A DNA stretch of 8,154 bases from Conexibacter sp. (GCA_025964055.1 JAOPZP010000474.1:1-8154); one strand, 5' to 3'. Numbered from the stretch's first letter, positions 1 to 5,543 are shown. Made by a program: numbers and translations. The notes: generated from the letters alone by a model not told the origin.

Positions 1-111
1 TTCGGCAGCCTGACCGTCGCGATCACGGTCGCGTGCTCGGTGACGCTCTTCGGCTGGCTGTGGTTCGGGGTTGCGTTGCGACGGCTCGCCTCGGGCAAGA
101 CGGAGTGGTGA
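1..111 (+). CDS. C-terminal end of a membrane protein (partial)
   Basis: The frame is open from base 1 and closes with TGA at 109-111, giving the last 36 residues of a protein that begins outside the window. They form one strongly hydrophobic stretch (about residues 4-26, ending LFGWLWFGVAL) followed by a short positively charged tail (RRLASGKTEW). This is the pattern of a final transmembrane helix with a cytoplasmic C-terminus. The stop overlaps the GTG start of the HAD gene, so the two are probably co-transcribed and translationally coupled. Too little is present to name the family; a permease or other polytopic membrane protein is possible. Confidence 0.7.
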   Translation, partial: FGSLTVAITVACSVTLFGWLWFGVALRRLASGKTEW

Positions 112-773
112 CCGCCAAGCAGCTGCCGCCCGCCGCGATCCTCGACATCGACGGGACGCTCGTCGACACCAACTACCACCACGCCGTCGCGTGGTTCCGG
201 GCGTTCCGGCAGAACGGTCACGTCGTGCCGCTGTGGCGGATCCATCGCCACATGGGGATGGGCGGCGACAAGCTGATCGCCTCATTGCTCAGCGAGGAGG
301 TCGAGGAGCGCGAGGGCGACGACATCCGCTCGGCCGAGAAGGCGCTCTACCTCACGTTCATCGAGGAGGTCGAGCCGCTGCGCGGCGCGCGCGAGCTGAT
401 GCAGGACCTGCGCGACCTCGGGCGGCAGGTGGTGCTCGCCTCCAGCGCCAAGGCGGACGAGGTCGATCGCTACCTCGACCTGCTCGACGCCCGCTCGCTG
501 GCCAGCGGCTGGACCACGGCCGCCGACGTGCGGCAGACCAAGCCCGACCCGGATCTCATCCTCGCCGCGCTGGAGAAGCTCGACGGCGCGCAGGGGATCA
601 TGATCGGCGACTCGACGTGGGACTGCGAGGCCGCCGGCCGGGCCGGCATCGAGAGCATCGCGGTGCTGACGGGCGGCTTCTCGTCCGAGGAGCTGCGGGA
701 CGCCGGGGCCTCGGCGGTCTTCGGCTCGATCGACGAGCTGCGCCTGCGGCTCGGCGAGACGCCGTTGGGCTAG
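108..773 (+). CDS. HAD-superfamily phosphatase (phosphoglycolate phosphatase/beta-phosphoglucomutase-like)
   Basis: This 221-residue protein carries all four HAD motifs: motif I DIDGT (nucleophile D13, acid D15), motif II serine in LASSAK (about S112), motif III lysine in QTKPDPD (K145) and motif IV IGDSTWD (D168, D172). An alpha-helical cap (about residues 20-85) lies between motifs I and II, as in subclass I enzymes. The predicted activity is cytosolic Mg-dependent hydrolysis of a small phosphorylated metabolite. The substrate cannot be read from sequence; phosphoglycolate phosphatases and beta-phosphoglucomutase relatives share this layout. The GTG at 108 was chosen because it overlaps the upstream stop as GTGA and leaves a normal short N-terminus before motif I. 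An ATG at 33 would add 25 residues inside the upstream gene's reading frame. The SD is poor: GGAG at 102-105 is too close, which is consistent with coupling. Confidence 0.88.
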   Translation: MTAKQLPPAAILDIDGTLVDTNYHHAVAWFRAFRQNGHVVPLWRIHRHMGMGGDKLIASLLSEEVEEREGDDIRSAEKALYLTFIEEVEPLRGARELMQDLRDLGRQVVLASSAKADEVDRYLDLLDARSLASGWTTAADVRQTKPDPDLILAALEKLDGAQGIMIGDSTWDCEAAGRAGIESIAVLTGGFSSEELRDAGASAVFGSIDELRLRLGETPLG

Positions 774-777
774 CGCC

Positions 778-799
778 GGATCGGGGTAGCGCCCCGTCC
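778..799 (+). terminator. Hairpin after the HAD gene, ending at the next ATG
   Basis: GGA(t)CGGGG at 778-786 pairs with CCCCGTCC at 792-799 around the loop TAGCG (787-791), an 8-bp G/C-rich stem with one bulged T. It lies 5 bases after the HAD stop and ends one base before the ATG at 800. There is no U-tract, so it is either a weak or U-less terminator of the HAD transcript or an RNA structure that hinders initiation of the small downstream ORF. The pairing is seen directly; the role is inferred. Confidence 0.35.
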
Positions 800-1018
800 A
801 TGAGTCCGATGCCGTTGCTCGAAGTCCCCCAGCCGGTCGAGGCGCCGACGCCGATCGTGCCCGAGAGCCCATCGGTGCCGGCCGACCCCGCGCCGCCGAG
901 CGAGCCCGCGCCGCCCGGTGAGCCCGTGGGTCCGGACGTGCCGGAGCCCGATACGCCACGCGAAGATCCGATCGACCCACCGGCAGAGCCGATCGAGCCG
1001 CCGGCACCGTCCGAGTAG
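800..1018 (+). CDS. Small proline-rich acidic protein, function unknown
   Basis: This 72-residue ORF has 27 prolines (37%), 15 Asp/Glu, one arginine and no lysine. The prolines sit in irregular PxP, PP and EPxxP runs, so an extended, soluble, intrinsically disordered chain is expected. There is no signal peptide, membrane segment or recognised domain. Third codon positions are mostly G/C, as in neighbouring genes, which supports real coding, although G+C-rich DNA readily yields proline-rich frames by chance. No good Shine-Dalgarno precedes ATG 800; a second ATG at 809 is an alternative start. It ends 9 bases before the encapsulated-ferritin gene on the same strand, so it could belong to that operon. 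I do not recognise a family. It could also be untranslated leader for the ferritin gene. Confidence 0.45.
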   Translation: MSPMPLLEVPQPVEAPTPIVPESPSVPADPAPPSEPAPPGEPVGPDVPEPDTPREDPIDPPAEPIEPPAPSE

Positions 1019-1021
1019 GTT
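993..1021 (+). promoter_or_regulatory. Candidate promoter giving a leaderless encapsulated-ferritin mRNA
   Basis: TAGGTT at 1016-1021 fits the actinobacterial -10 form TANNNT. It lies 17 bases downstream of TCGAGC (993-998), a 3-of-6 match to TTGACA. Initiation about 7 bases after the -10 would start the transcript at or beside the ATG at 1028. That would explain why this ATG has no convincing SD. The -10 overlaps the TAG stop of the preceding small ORF. Such matches arise by chance, so this is only a candidate. Confidence 0.3.
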
Positions 1022-1027
1022 CGGATC

Positions 1028-1435
1028 ATGGGCTTCGACCAGTACCACGAGCCACCCGAGGAGCTCCCGGCGGAGACCCGCACCTTCGCCCGGCTGTGCG
1101 CCTCGCTGACCGAGGAGGCCGAGGCCATCGGCTGGTACGCCCAGCGGCTGGCGGTCGAGAAGGACCCCGAGGCGCTGGCGGTCATGGCCAACGCCGTGGG
1201 GGAGGAGTACAAGCACTTCTCCATGGACCTGGAGTTCCTGCTGCGCCGCACGCCGGAGTGGCAGAAGATCGCTGAGGGCGTCCTGTTCCAGCCCGGCGAC
1301 ATCGTCGCCCACGGCGACACCGCCGAGGAGTCCGCCGAGGACGACGGCGGTCCGCCCGTGCCCGGGGCCCCGGCGGTCGGCGGCGGCGTCGGCGGATCGC
1401 TCGGCATCGGGAGCCTGAGGGGGACGGGCCTGTGA
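1028..1435 (+). CDS. Encapsulated ferritin-like protein (EncFtn), encapsulin cargo
   Basis: This 135-residue ferroxidase is the expected cargo of the encapsulin encoded next. Residues about 1-95 match the two-helix EncFtn fold. The metal-binding set reads EEAEAIGWY (E30, E32, W36, Y37) and EEYKH (E60, H63), corresponding to E32, E62 and H65 of the Rhodospirillum rubrum protein from memory. EncFtn builds a ring-shaped decamer with diiron sites between subunits; it oxidises Fe(II), and the shell stores the resulting mineral. After an acidic patch (AEESAEDD) comes a Pro/Gly-rich flexible linker (about residues 106-123), then the targeting peptide SLGIGSLRG (124-132). The gene overlaps the shell gene start by four bases (GTGA). 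No strong SD is seen, and a leaderless start is possible. Family assignment is firm from length, metal ligands, targeting peptide and neighbour. Confidence 0.93.
   Translation: MGFDQYHEPPEELPAETRTFARLCASLTEEAEAIGWYAQRLAVEKDPEALAVMANAVGEEYKHFSMDLEFLLRRTPEWQKIAEGVLFQPGDIVAHGDTAEESAEDDGGPPVPGAPAVGGGVGGSLGIGSLRGTGL
1397..1423 (+). other. Encapsulin cargo-loading peptide (codons for SLGIGSLRG)
   Basis: These codons encode residues 124-132 of the EncFtn protein. The core LGIGSLR matches the conserved encapsulin cargo-loading signature, a hydrophobic-rich segment around GSL followed by a basic residue, and follows a Gly-rich linker. In known systems this peptide docks on the inner shell surface near the N-terminal helix of encapsulin. 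Three further residues (TGL) follow before the stop. Confidence 0.85.
1418..1423 (+). promoter_or_regulatory. Shine-Dalgarno of the encapsulin gene, inside the cargo gene
   Basis: AGGGGG at 1418-1423 lies 8 bases before GTG 1432 and is the best SD for the shell gene. It consists of the Arg and Gly codons of the cargo-loading peptide, so ribosomes finishing the cargo pass directly over it. It supports GTG 1432 as the shell start. Confidence 0.7.
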
Positions 1436-2238
1436 GCGACCATCTCCTCCGCGGGCACGCCCCGATCACCGACGAGGGCTGGCAGCGCATCGACGAGGAG
1501 GCGCGCGAGCGCCTGACGCCCGGCCTCGCGGCGCGCCGCCTGGTGGACTTCTCCGGCCCGCTGGGCTGGGACTACTCGGCCACGAACCTCGGCCGCGTCG
1601 AGGGCGTCGACACCGGCCCGCTCGGCGACGTCGAAGGGCGGCGGCGGCGCGTGCTGCCGCTGGTCGAGCTGCGGGTGCCGTTCCGCGTCTCGCGCGAGGA
1701 GCTGCGCGCCGGCGACCGCGGGGCCGAGGACGTCGACTTCGACGACCTCGACGCCGCCGCCCAGCGCCTGGTCGTCGCCGAGAACACGGCGGTCTTCCAC
1801 GGCTGGCCCGACGCCGGGATCGCCGGCATCGCGGCCTCCTCGCCGCACGAGGCGATCGCCTGCGGCGACGAGATCGCCCGCTACCCGAGCCACGTGGCGG
1901 GGGCGGTCGAGGTGCTGCTGCGCAACGGGATCAGCGGGCCCTACGGCATCGCGCTGGGCCGCGACGAGTACCGCCGCGTGATCGAGACGGCCGAGCACGG
2001 CGGCTACCCGCTGCTCGACCACCTGCGCAAGATCCTCGGCGGCCCGCTCGTCTGGGCACCGGGCGTGGTGGGCGGCGTGGTGGTGAGCCTGCGCGGCGGC
2101 GACTTCCTCTTCGAGAGCGGCCAGGACCTCGCCGTCGGCTACGACGCCCACGACGCCGACGGCGTGTCGCTCTACCTGGAGGAGTCCTTCAGCTTCCGGA
2201 TCGCCAGCCCGGAGGCCGCGGTGGCGATCACGCCGTAG
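1432..2238 (+). CDS. Encapsulin shell protein (family 1, HK97 fold, linocin M18-like)
   Basis: This 268-residue protein has the usual length and layout of classical encapsulins. It has an N-terminal segment LLRGHAPITDEGW (cargo-docking helix), then RRLVDFSGPLGWDYSATNLG (35-54), the E-loop region LVELRVPFRV (77-86), an A-domain with GISGPYGIAL (166-175) and AEHGGYPLL near the fivefold pore (187-195), RGGDF (221-225), and the C-terminal ESFSFRIASPEA. Copies self-assemble into an icosahedral, virus-capsid-like compartment in the cytoplasm. With EncFtn as cargo this one should store iron and limit Fenton chemistry. At the position of Trp87 in Thermotoga maritima, reported to stack flavin, my by-eye alignment gives E89, so flavin binding at that site is not expected. 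GTG 1432 is supported by the overlap and by the SD at 1418-1423. Confidence 0.95.
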   Translation: MSDHLLRGHAPITDEGWQRIDEEARERLTPGLAARRLVDFSGPLGWDYSATNLGRVEGVDTGPLGDVEGRRRRVLPLVELRVPFRVSREELRAGDRGAEDVDFDDLDAAAQRLVVAENTAVFHGWPDAGIAGIAASSPHEAIACGDEIARYPSHVAGAVEVLLRNGISGPYGIALGRDEYRRVIETAEHGGYPLLDHLRKILGGPLVWAPGVVGGVVVSLRGGDFLFESGQDLAVGYDAHDADGVSLYLEESFSFRIASPEAAVAITP

Positions 2239-2272
2239 GGGCCAAGGGGCATCGACGAACGAGAGCCCTACG
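2234..2272. terminator. Possible bidirectional terminator between convergent genes
   Basis: CGTAGGG (2234-2240) and CCCTACG (2266-2272) form an inverted repeat that contains the TAG stop codons of both convergent genes, separated by a 25-base loop. Only 29 bases separate the two coding regions. The stem is short, the loop long and there is no U-tract, so termination is only a suggestion from position. Confidence 0.2.
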
Positions 2273-2780
2273 CCAGGCCCTCCGACTCGTACTCCCGCAG
2301 GTACCCCTCGAAGAGCCGCCGGTGGCCCTCCTCGTCGCGGAGGATCGCGATGACCATGTCGTTGGTCACCGGGTCGGTGCCCTCGGTCGCCTCGATGATC
2401 GCGTTGTAGTGCTCGATCGCGCCGGTCTCGGCCTCGATCACGCCCTTGATGACGTGGACGACGTCGGTCTGGTGCTCGGGCGGCTGGAGGTAGCTCTGCT
2501 CCGGCGTGAAGTCCATCGACCCCGGCACGACCCCGTAGAGCTCCTTGATCCGCGCGGCGAACTGCTGCGCGTGGCCGAGCTCCTCCTGGATGTCGCCGTT
2601 GAGCGACTCGATGATCTCCTGCGCGCGGACGCCGTCCGGGTTGACGGAGTTCGCGATGTAGCTCATGACCGTCTCGAGCTCCATCCAGTACGCCTTCTTG
2701 AGCATCTCGACGATCTGCTCGCGCTCGCCGGTCTTGTCGTCGGCCAGGATCCCCTGGCTTGCGTTTCGTGTCGTGCTCAT
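2268..2780 (-). CDS. Ferritin-like diiron protein (bacterioferritin/DPS-like four-helix bundle)
   Basis: This 170-residue protein has the spacing of a four-helix ferritin-like bundle with two ExxH motifs: MELE (E34/E36) in helix 1, EELGH (E67, H70) in helix 2, EAETG (E116/E118) in helix 3 and DEEGH (E150, H153) in helix 4. It probably oxidises and sequesters Fe(II) or detoxifies peroxide in the cytosol. Bacterioferritin, DPS-like and rubrerythrin-like groups share this core and I cannot choose between them. No rubredoxin CxxC domain is present. No GSLR-type targeting peptide is visible at either end, so it is not predicted to enter the neighbouring encapsulin. ATG 2780 was chosen because the residues become ferritin-like from there. 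An ATG further upstream would run into the divergent DJ-1 gene. It converges on the shell gene. Confidence 0.87.
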   Translation of the reverse strand: MSTTRNASQGILADDKTGEREQIVEMLKKAYWMELETVMSYIANSVNPDGVRAQEIIESLNGDIQEELGHAQQFAARIKELYGVVPGSMDFTPEQSYLQPPEHQTDVVHVIKGVIEAETGAIEHYNAIIEATEGTDPVTNDMVIAILRDEEGHRRLFEGYLREYESEGLA

Positions 2781-2787
2781 GTGGCAA

Positions 2788-2815
2788 GCCCTACCCCCAG
2801 GACCCCGTCCGACAA
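2788..2815 (-). promoter_or_regulatory. Candidate promoter for the ferritin-like gene
   Basis: Read on the - strand, TTGTCG (2815-2810, 4 of 6 to TTGACA) and TAGGGC (2793-2788) are separated by 16 bases. Initiation would fall at about 2781, so the mRNA would be nearly leaderless. The -10 lacks the final T, so the match is weak. It sits in the 52-base divergent gap to the DJ-1 gene. An AGGG 8 bases before the ATG could instead serve as SD. Confidence 0.25.
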
Positions 2816-2817
2816 CC

Positions 2818-2826
2818 AAAGGAGGG
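2818..2826 (+). promoter_or_regulatory. Strong Shine-Dalgarno of the DJ-1/PfpI gene
   Basis: AAAGGAGGG is a near-complete anti-16S match, 6 bases before ATG 2833. It fixes the start inside a much longer open frame and is the best SD in the window. No convincing promoter is visible in the short divergent gap. Confidence 0.85.
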
Positions 2827-2832
2827 ACCGAC

Positions 2833-3441
2833 ATGGCAGGCAAGCTGGACGGCAAGAAGGTCGCCATCCTCGTCGCCAACGAGGGCATCGAGCAGGTCGA
2901 GCTGACCGAGCCGCGCAAGGCGCTGCAGGAGGCGGGAGCGACGGTCGAGCTGCTCGCCCCCGACACCGGCCAGGCCCAGGCGTTCAACCATCTCGACAAG
3001 GCCGACACGTTCCCGGTCGACCGCGCGGTCGGCGACGCCAGCGCCGACGACTACGACGCCCTGATGCTCCCCGGGGGCGTCGCGAACCCCGACAACCTGC
3101 GGATGCACGCCGACGCCGTCGCCTTCGCCCGCGCGTTCTTCGACGCCGGCAAGCCCGTCGCGGCGATCTGCCACGCGCCGTGGACGCTGGTCGAGGCCGG
3201 CGTCGTCAAGGGCCGCACGCTGACGTCGTGGCCGTCGCTGCAGACCGACATCCGCAACGCCGGAGGCACGTGGGTCGACGAGGAGGTCCACGTCGACCAA
3301 GGCCTCGTCACCAGCCGCAAGCCCGACGACATCCCGGCCTTCAACGCCAAGATGATCGAGGAGTTCGCCGAGGGCGTGCACGAGGGCAACCGACCCGCCG
3401 AGCGCTTCGCGAAGGACAGCACCACGGCCGGGACGGCGTGA
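2833..3441 (+). CDS. DJ-1/PfpI-family protein (type 1 glutamine amidotransferase-like)
   Basis: This 202-residue protein has the flavodoxin-like PfpI fold: KKVAILVANEGIEQVEL (8-24, conserved acidic E20), the DYDALMLPGG strand-turn (73-82), and the nucleophile elbow AICHAPW with C113 followed by H114. YhbO/PfpI relatives have been described as proteases, glyoxalase III or protein/nucleotide deglycases; the in vivo reaction is disputed and cannot be read here. A cytosolic stress role is the usual inference. It is divergent from the ferritin-like gene with a 52-base gap, which suggests shared control of oxidative or iron stress functions. No encapsulin-targeting peptide is present. The start is fixed by the strong SD at 2818-2826. 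Confidence 0.88.
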   Translation: MAGKLDGKKVAILVANEGIEQVELTEPRKALQEAGATVELLAPDTGQAQAFNHLDKADTFPVDRAVGDASADDYDALMLPGGVANPDNLRMHADAVAFARAFFDAGKPVAAICHAPWTLVEAGVVKGRTLTSWPSLQTDIRNAGGTWVDEEVHVDQGLVTSRKPDDIPAFNAKMIEEFAEGVHEGNRPAERFAKDSTTAGTA

Positions 3442-3476
3442 CCGGCGGCAGCGCCCGCTGACGCAAGAAGTCCTGC

Positions 3477-3499
3477 GGGGGGTGTGCGAAGCACCTCCC
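3477..3499 (+). terminator. Hairpin between the DJ-1 and Ku genes
   Basis: GGGGGGTGT (3477-3485) pairs with GCACCTCCC (3491-3499), a 9-bp stem with two G-T wobbles and the loop GCGAA. It lies 35 bases after the DJ-1 stop and 21 bases before the Ku start. No U-tract follows. It may terminate the DJ-1 transcript or belong to the Ku leader. No clear SD precedes the Ku ATG. Confidence 0.35.
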
Positions 3500-3520
3500 G
3501 TCGGGCACACTCCCGGATCC

Positions 3521-4417
3521 ATGCCCCGTTCGATCTGGACCGGCGCCATCAGCTTCGGGCTCGTCACCGTGCCCGTCAAGCTGTACAGCGCGGTCAACCG
3601 CAAGACCGTCCGCTTCAACCAGCTCAACCGACAGACGGGCGCGCGGATCAACCAGAAGCGCGTCGACGCGTCGACCGGGGACGAGGTCGCCTACGAGGAT
3701 CTCGTCAAGGGCTACGAGATCTCGGCCGACCGCTACGTGGTCATCGACCCCGTCGAGCTCGAGGCCGTCGAGCCCAAGAAGACCAGGACCATCGACATCG
3801 AGGACTTCGTCGACCTCGAGGACATCGACCCGATCTTCTACGACCACCCGTACTACCTCGCGCCCGGGCCCGGCGGCGCCAAGCCGTACCGGCTGCTGAT
3901 GGAGGCGATGCGCGAGACCAACAAGGTCGCGATCGCCAAGGTCGTCATCCGCTCCAAGGAGAGCCTCGTCGCGCTGCGCCCGATGGCCGACCACGACGTG
4001 CTCGAGATGGCGACGATGCTCTTCGCCGACGAGATCGTCGACCCCGACCGCATCGACGACATCCCCACGGCCGACGAGGTCGAGACCTCCTCGCGTGAGC
4101 TCGACATCGCCAAGCAGCTGGTCGAGTCGCTGGCCGGCGAGTTCGAGCCCGCCAAGTACAAGGACACCTACCGCGAAGCGGTCCTCGACATGATCGAGAA
4201 GAAGGCGGCCGGCGAGGAGATCGCCGTGCAGCCCGAGGCCGAAGAGGCCGCGCCGGTGCCCGACCTGATGAGCGCGCTGAAGGCCAGCCTCGACGCCGTG
4301 CGCGAGCGCACGGGCGACGCCGGCGGCGACGCCGGCGGCGACGGGGCGGCCAAGCCCAAGCGCAAGCCCGCCGCGACGAAGGCCAAGCCCAAGCCGAAGG
4401 CCGCCGGCAAGAAGTAA
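3521..4417 (+). CDS. ku: Non-homologous end-joining protein Ku, with long lysine-rich tail
   Basis: This 298-residue protein opens with the characteristic RSIWTGAISFGLVTVPVKLY (3-22). It continues through the Ku beta-barrel core (to about 190; YYLAP at 111-115, SLVALRPMADHDVLEMATML at 148-167) and the conserved helical segment after it (about 192-229, ELDIAKQLVESL... KYKDTYREAVL). DLMSALKASLDAVR (248-261) matches the minimal C-terminal region that recruits LigD. After it come a Gly/Asp linker (266-275) and a tail with 9 Lys and 1 Arg in the last 21 residues. Homodimeric Ku threads onto double-strand break ends and recruits the ligase LigD. Extended basic tails in actinobacterial Ku are known to add DNA contacts. 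No ligD is in the window. ATG 3521 gives the canonical N-terminus; no SD is evident. The gene runs into a topoisomerase gene 38 bases on. Confidence 0.95.
   Translation: MPRSIWTGAISFGLVTVPVKLYSAVNRKTVRFNQLNRQTGARINQKRVDASTGDEVAYEDLVKGYEISADRYVVIDPVELEAVEPKKTRTIDIEDFVDLEDIDPIFYDHPYYLAPGPGGAKPYRLLMEAMRETNKVAIAKVVIRSKESLVALRPMADHDVLEMATMLFADEIVDPDRIDDIPTADEVETSSRELDIAKQLVESLAGEFEPAKYKDTYREAVLDMIEKKAAGEEIAVQPEAEEAAPVPDLMSALKASLDAVRERTGDAGGDAGGDGAAKPKRKPAATKAKPKPKAAGKK
4316..4339 (+). repeat. 12-base tandem repeat in the Ku linker
   Basis: GACGCCGGCGGC occurs twice in direct tandem (4316-4327, 4328-4339), followed by a partial GACG. It keeps frame and encodes DAGG-DAGG (Ku residues 266-273) between the LigD-recruiting segment and the basic tail. 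Copy-number change would alter linker length without breaking the frame. Confidence 0.7.
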
Positions 4418-4455
4418 TTTGGCGGCACGCGGCGCCGGGTACGTCCCGCGCCACG

Positions 4456-5538
4456 ATGGCCGTGATGAGCACCACCACCCCCCGCCTGCGCAAGGTCGAC
4501 TGCTCGGGCCCGGGGCTGCGCCGCGTGCGCCGCGGCCGCGGGTTCTCGATCCTGGACCCCGACGGGGAGCGCGTCGAGGAGGCCGAGGTCCTCACGCGGA
4601 TCAACGAGCTGGTGATCCCGCCGGCCTGGAACGACGTGTGGATCTGCCCCTGTCCCGGCGGCCACATCCAGGCCACCGGCGTCGACCAGAAGGGGCGCAA
4701 GCAGTACCTCTACCACCCACGCTGGCGCGAGCGGCGCGACATGGCCAAGTTCGAGGACATGGTCGTCTTCGCCCGCGCGCTGCCGGCGCTGCGCGCCCGC
4801 GTCGAGGACGACCTCGCCACCGGCGGCCACTCCCGCGACCACGTCCTGGCGCTCGCGGTGCGCCTGCTGGACCGCGGCTTCTTCCGGATCGGGTCCGAGG
4901 ACTACGCCGTCAGCAACGAGACCTACGGCCTGGCGACGATGAAGAAGCGCCACGTGCGCATCGAGGGCGATCGCCTGTTCTTCGACTACCCGGCCAAGCA
5001 CGGCAAGCGCCGCGTGCAGGCGGTGGTGGACGCCGACGTCGCCGGCGACGTCGAGAAGCTCAAGCGCCGCCGCGGCGGCGGCGACGAGCTGCTGGCCTAC
5101 AAGCTGCGGGGACGCTGGGTCGACGTGCGCTCAAGCGACATCAACGCCTGGCTGAAGGACGCCACGGGGGAGGACGTCAGCGCCAAGGACTTCCGCACCT
5201 GGGGCGCGACGGTCCTGGCCGCGCTGGGCCTGGCGGTCAGCCCGGTGCCCGACACCAAGACCGCGCGCAAGCGGGCGATGGCGCGCGTGGTCAAGGAGGT
5301 CGCGCACTACCTCGGCAACACGCCCGCGGTGGCGCGCGCGTCGTACATCGACCCGCGCACCTTCGACCGCTACGTCGACGGGATCACGATCGCCGGCGCG
5401 CTGCCCGCGCTGGCCGTCGAGGGCGACGGCACGGCGATCCAGGGCGACGTCGAGGCCGCCGTGCTGGAGCTGCTGACCGGCGAGGAGTCGCCGGCGCTCG
5501 CCCCACCCGGGGGCGAGCTGGCCGCCGAGGCGGCCTGA
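4456..5538 (+). CDS. DNA topoisomerase IB (poxvirus/bacterial type)
   Basis: This 360-residue enzyme relaxes supercoils through a 3'-phosphotyrosyl intermediate. An N-terminal DNA-clamp domain (about 20-110, with INELVIPPAWNDVWICP and GGHIQATGVDQKGRKQYLYH) precedes the catalytic domain. Candidate catalytic residues are R144 (GFFRIG), K164 (ATMKKRHV), R247 (DFRTWGAT), N288 (LGNTP) and the nucleophile Y297 (SYIDP). Asn replaces the histidine found in vaccinia topoisomerase, as in the Deinococcus enzyme. The last 20 residues are a Pro/Gly/Ala/Glu tail outside the fold. The gene follows ku by 38 bases on the same strand, so co-transcription is likely. ATG 4456 is used; ATG 4465 (MSTTTPRL) is equally possible, since neither has a good SD. 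It converges with the STAS gene 10 bases downstream. Confidence 0.93.
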   Translation: MAVMSTTTPRLRKVDCSGPGLRRVRRGRGFSILDPDGERVEEAEVLTRINELVIPPAWNDVWICPCPGGHIQATGVDQKGRKQYLYHPRWRERRDMAKFEDMVVFARALPALRARVEDDLATGGHSRDHVLALAVRLLDRGFFRIGSEDYAVSNETYGLATMKKRHVRIEGDRLFFDYPAKHGKRRVQAVVDADVAGDVEKLKRRRGGGDELLAYKLRGRWVDVRSSDINAWLKDATGEDVSAKDFRTWGATVLAALGLAVSPVPDTKTARKRAMARVVKEVAHYLGNTPAVARASYIDPRTFDRYVDGITIAGALPALAVEGDGTAIQGDVEAAVLELLTGEESPALAPPGGELAAEAA

Positions 5539-5543
5539 CGCCG

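Noticed and set aside
33..107. N-terminal extension of the HAD protein from ATG 33
   Set aside because: It would overlap 79 bases of the upstream membrane protein frame. The GTG at 108 gives the GTGA overlap and a normal N-terminus.
2268..2780. Ferritin-like protein as a second encapsulin cargo
   Set aside because: Neither terminus carries a GSLR-type targeting peptide; it ends in YESEGLA without a flexible Gly/Pro linker.
598..2787. 729-residue - strand open frame opposite the HAD, EncFtn and encapsulin genes
   Set aside because: It runs antisense through several well-identified genes and its translation is Arg/Pro/Ala-rich with no family resemblance; a typical high-GC shadow frame.
2322..3461. 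379-residue + strand frame across the ferritin-like and DJ-1 genes
   Set aside because: It is antisense to the ferritin-like gene and out of frame with DJ-1, and its composition is skewed to Asp/Val/Leu/Arg without motifs.
3482..3520. -10 element (CACACT) for a leaderless Ku transcript
   Set aside because: It lacks the leading T of TANNNT and no acceptable -35 lies at the right distance.
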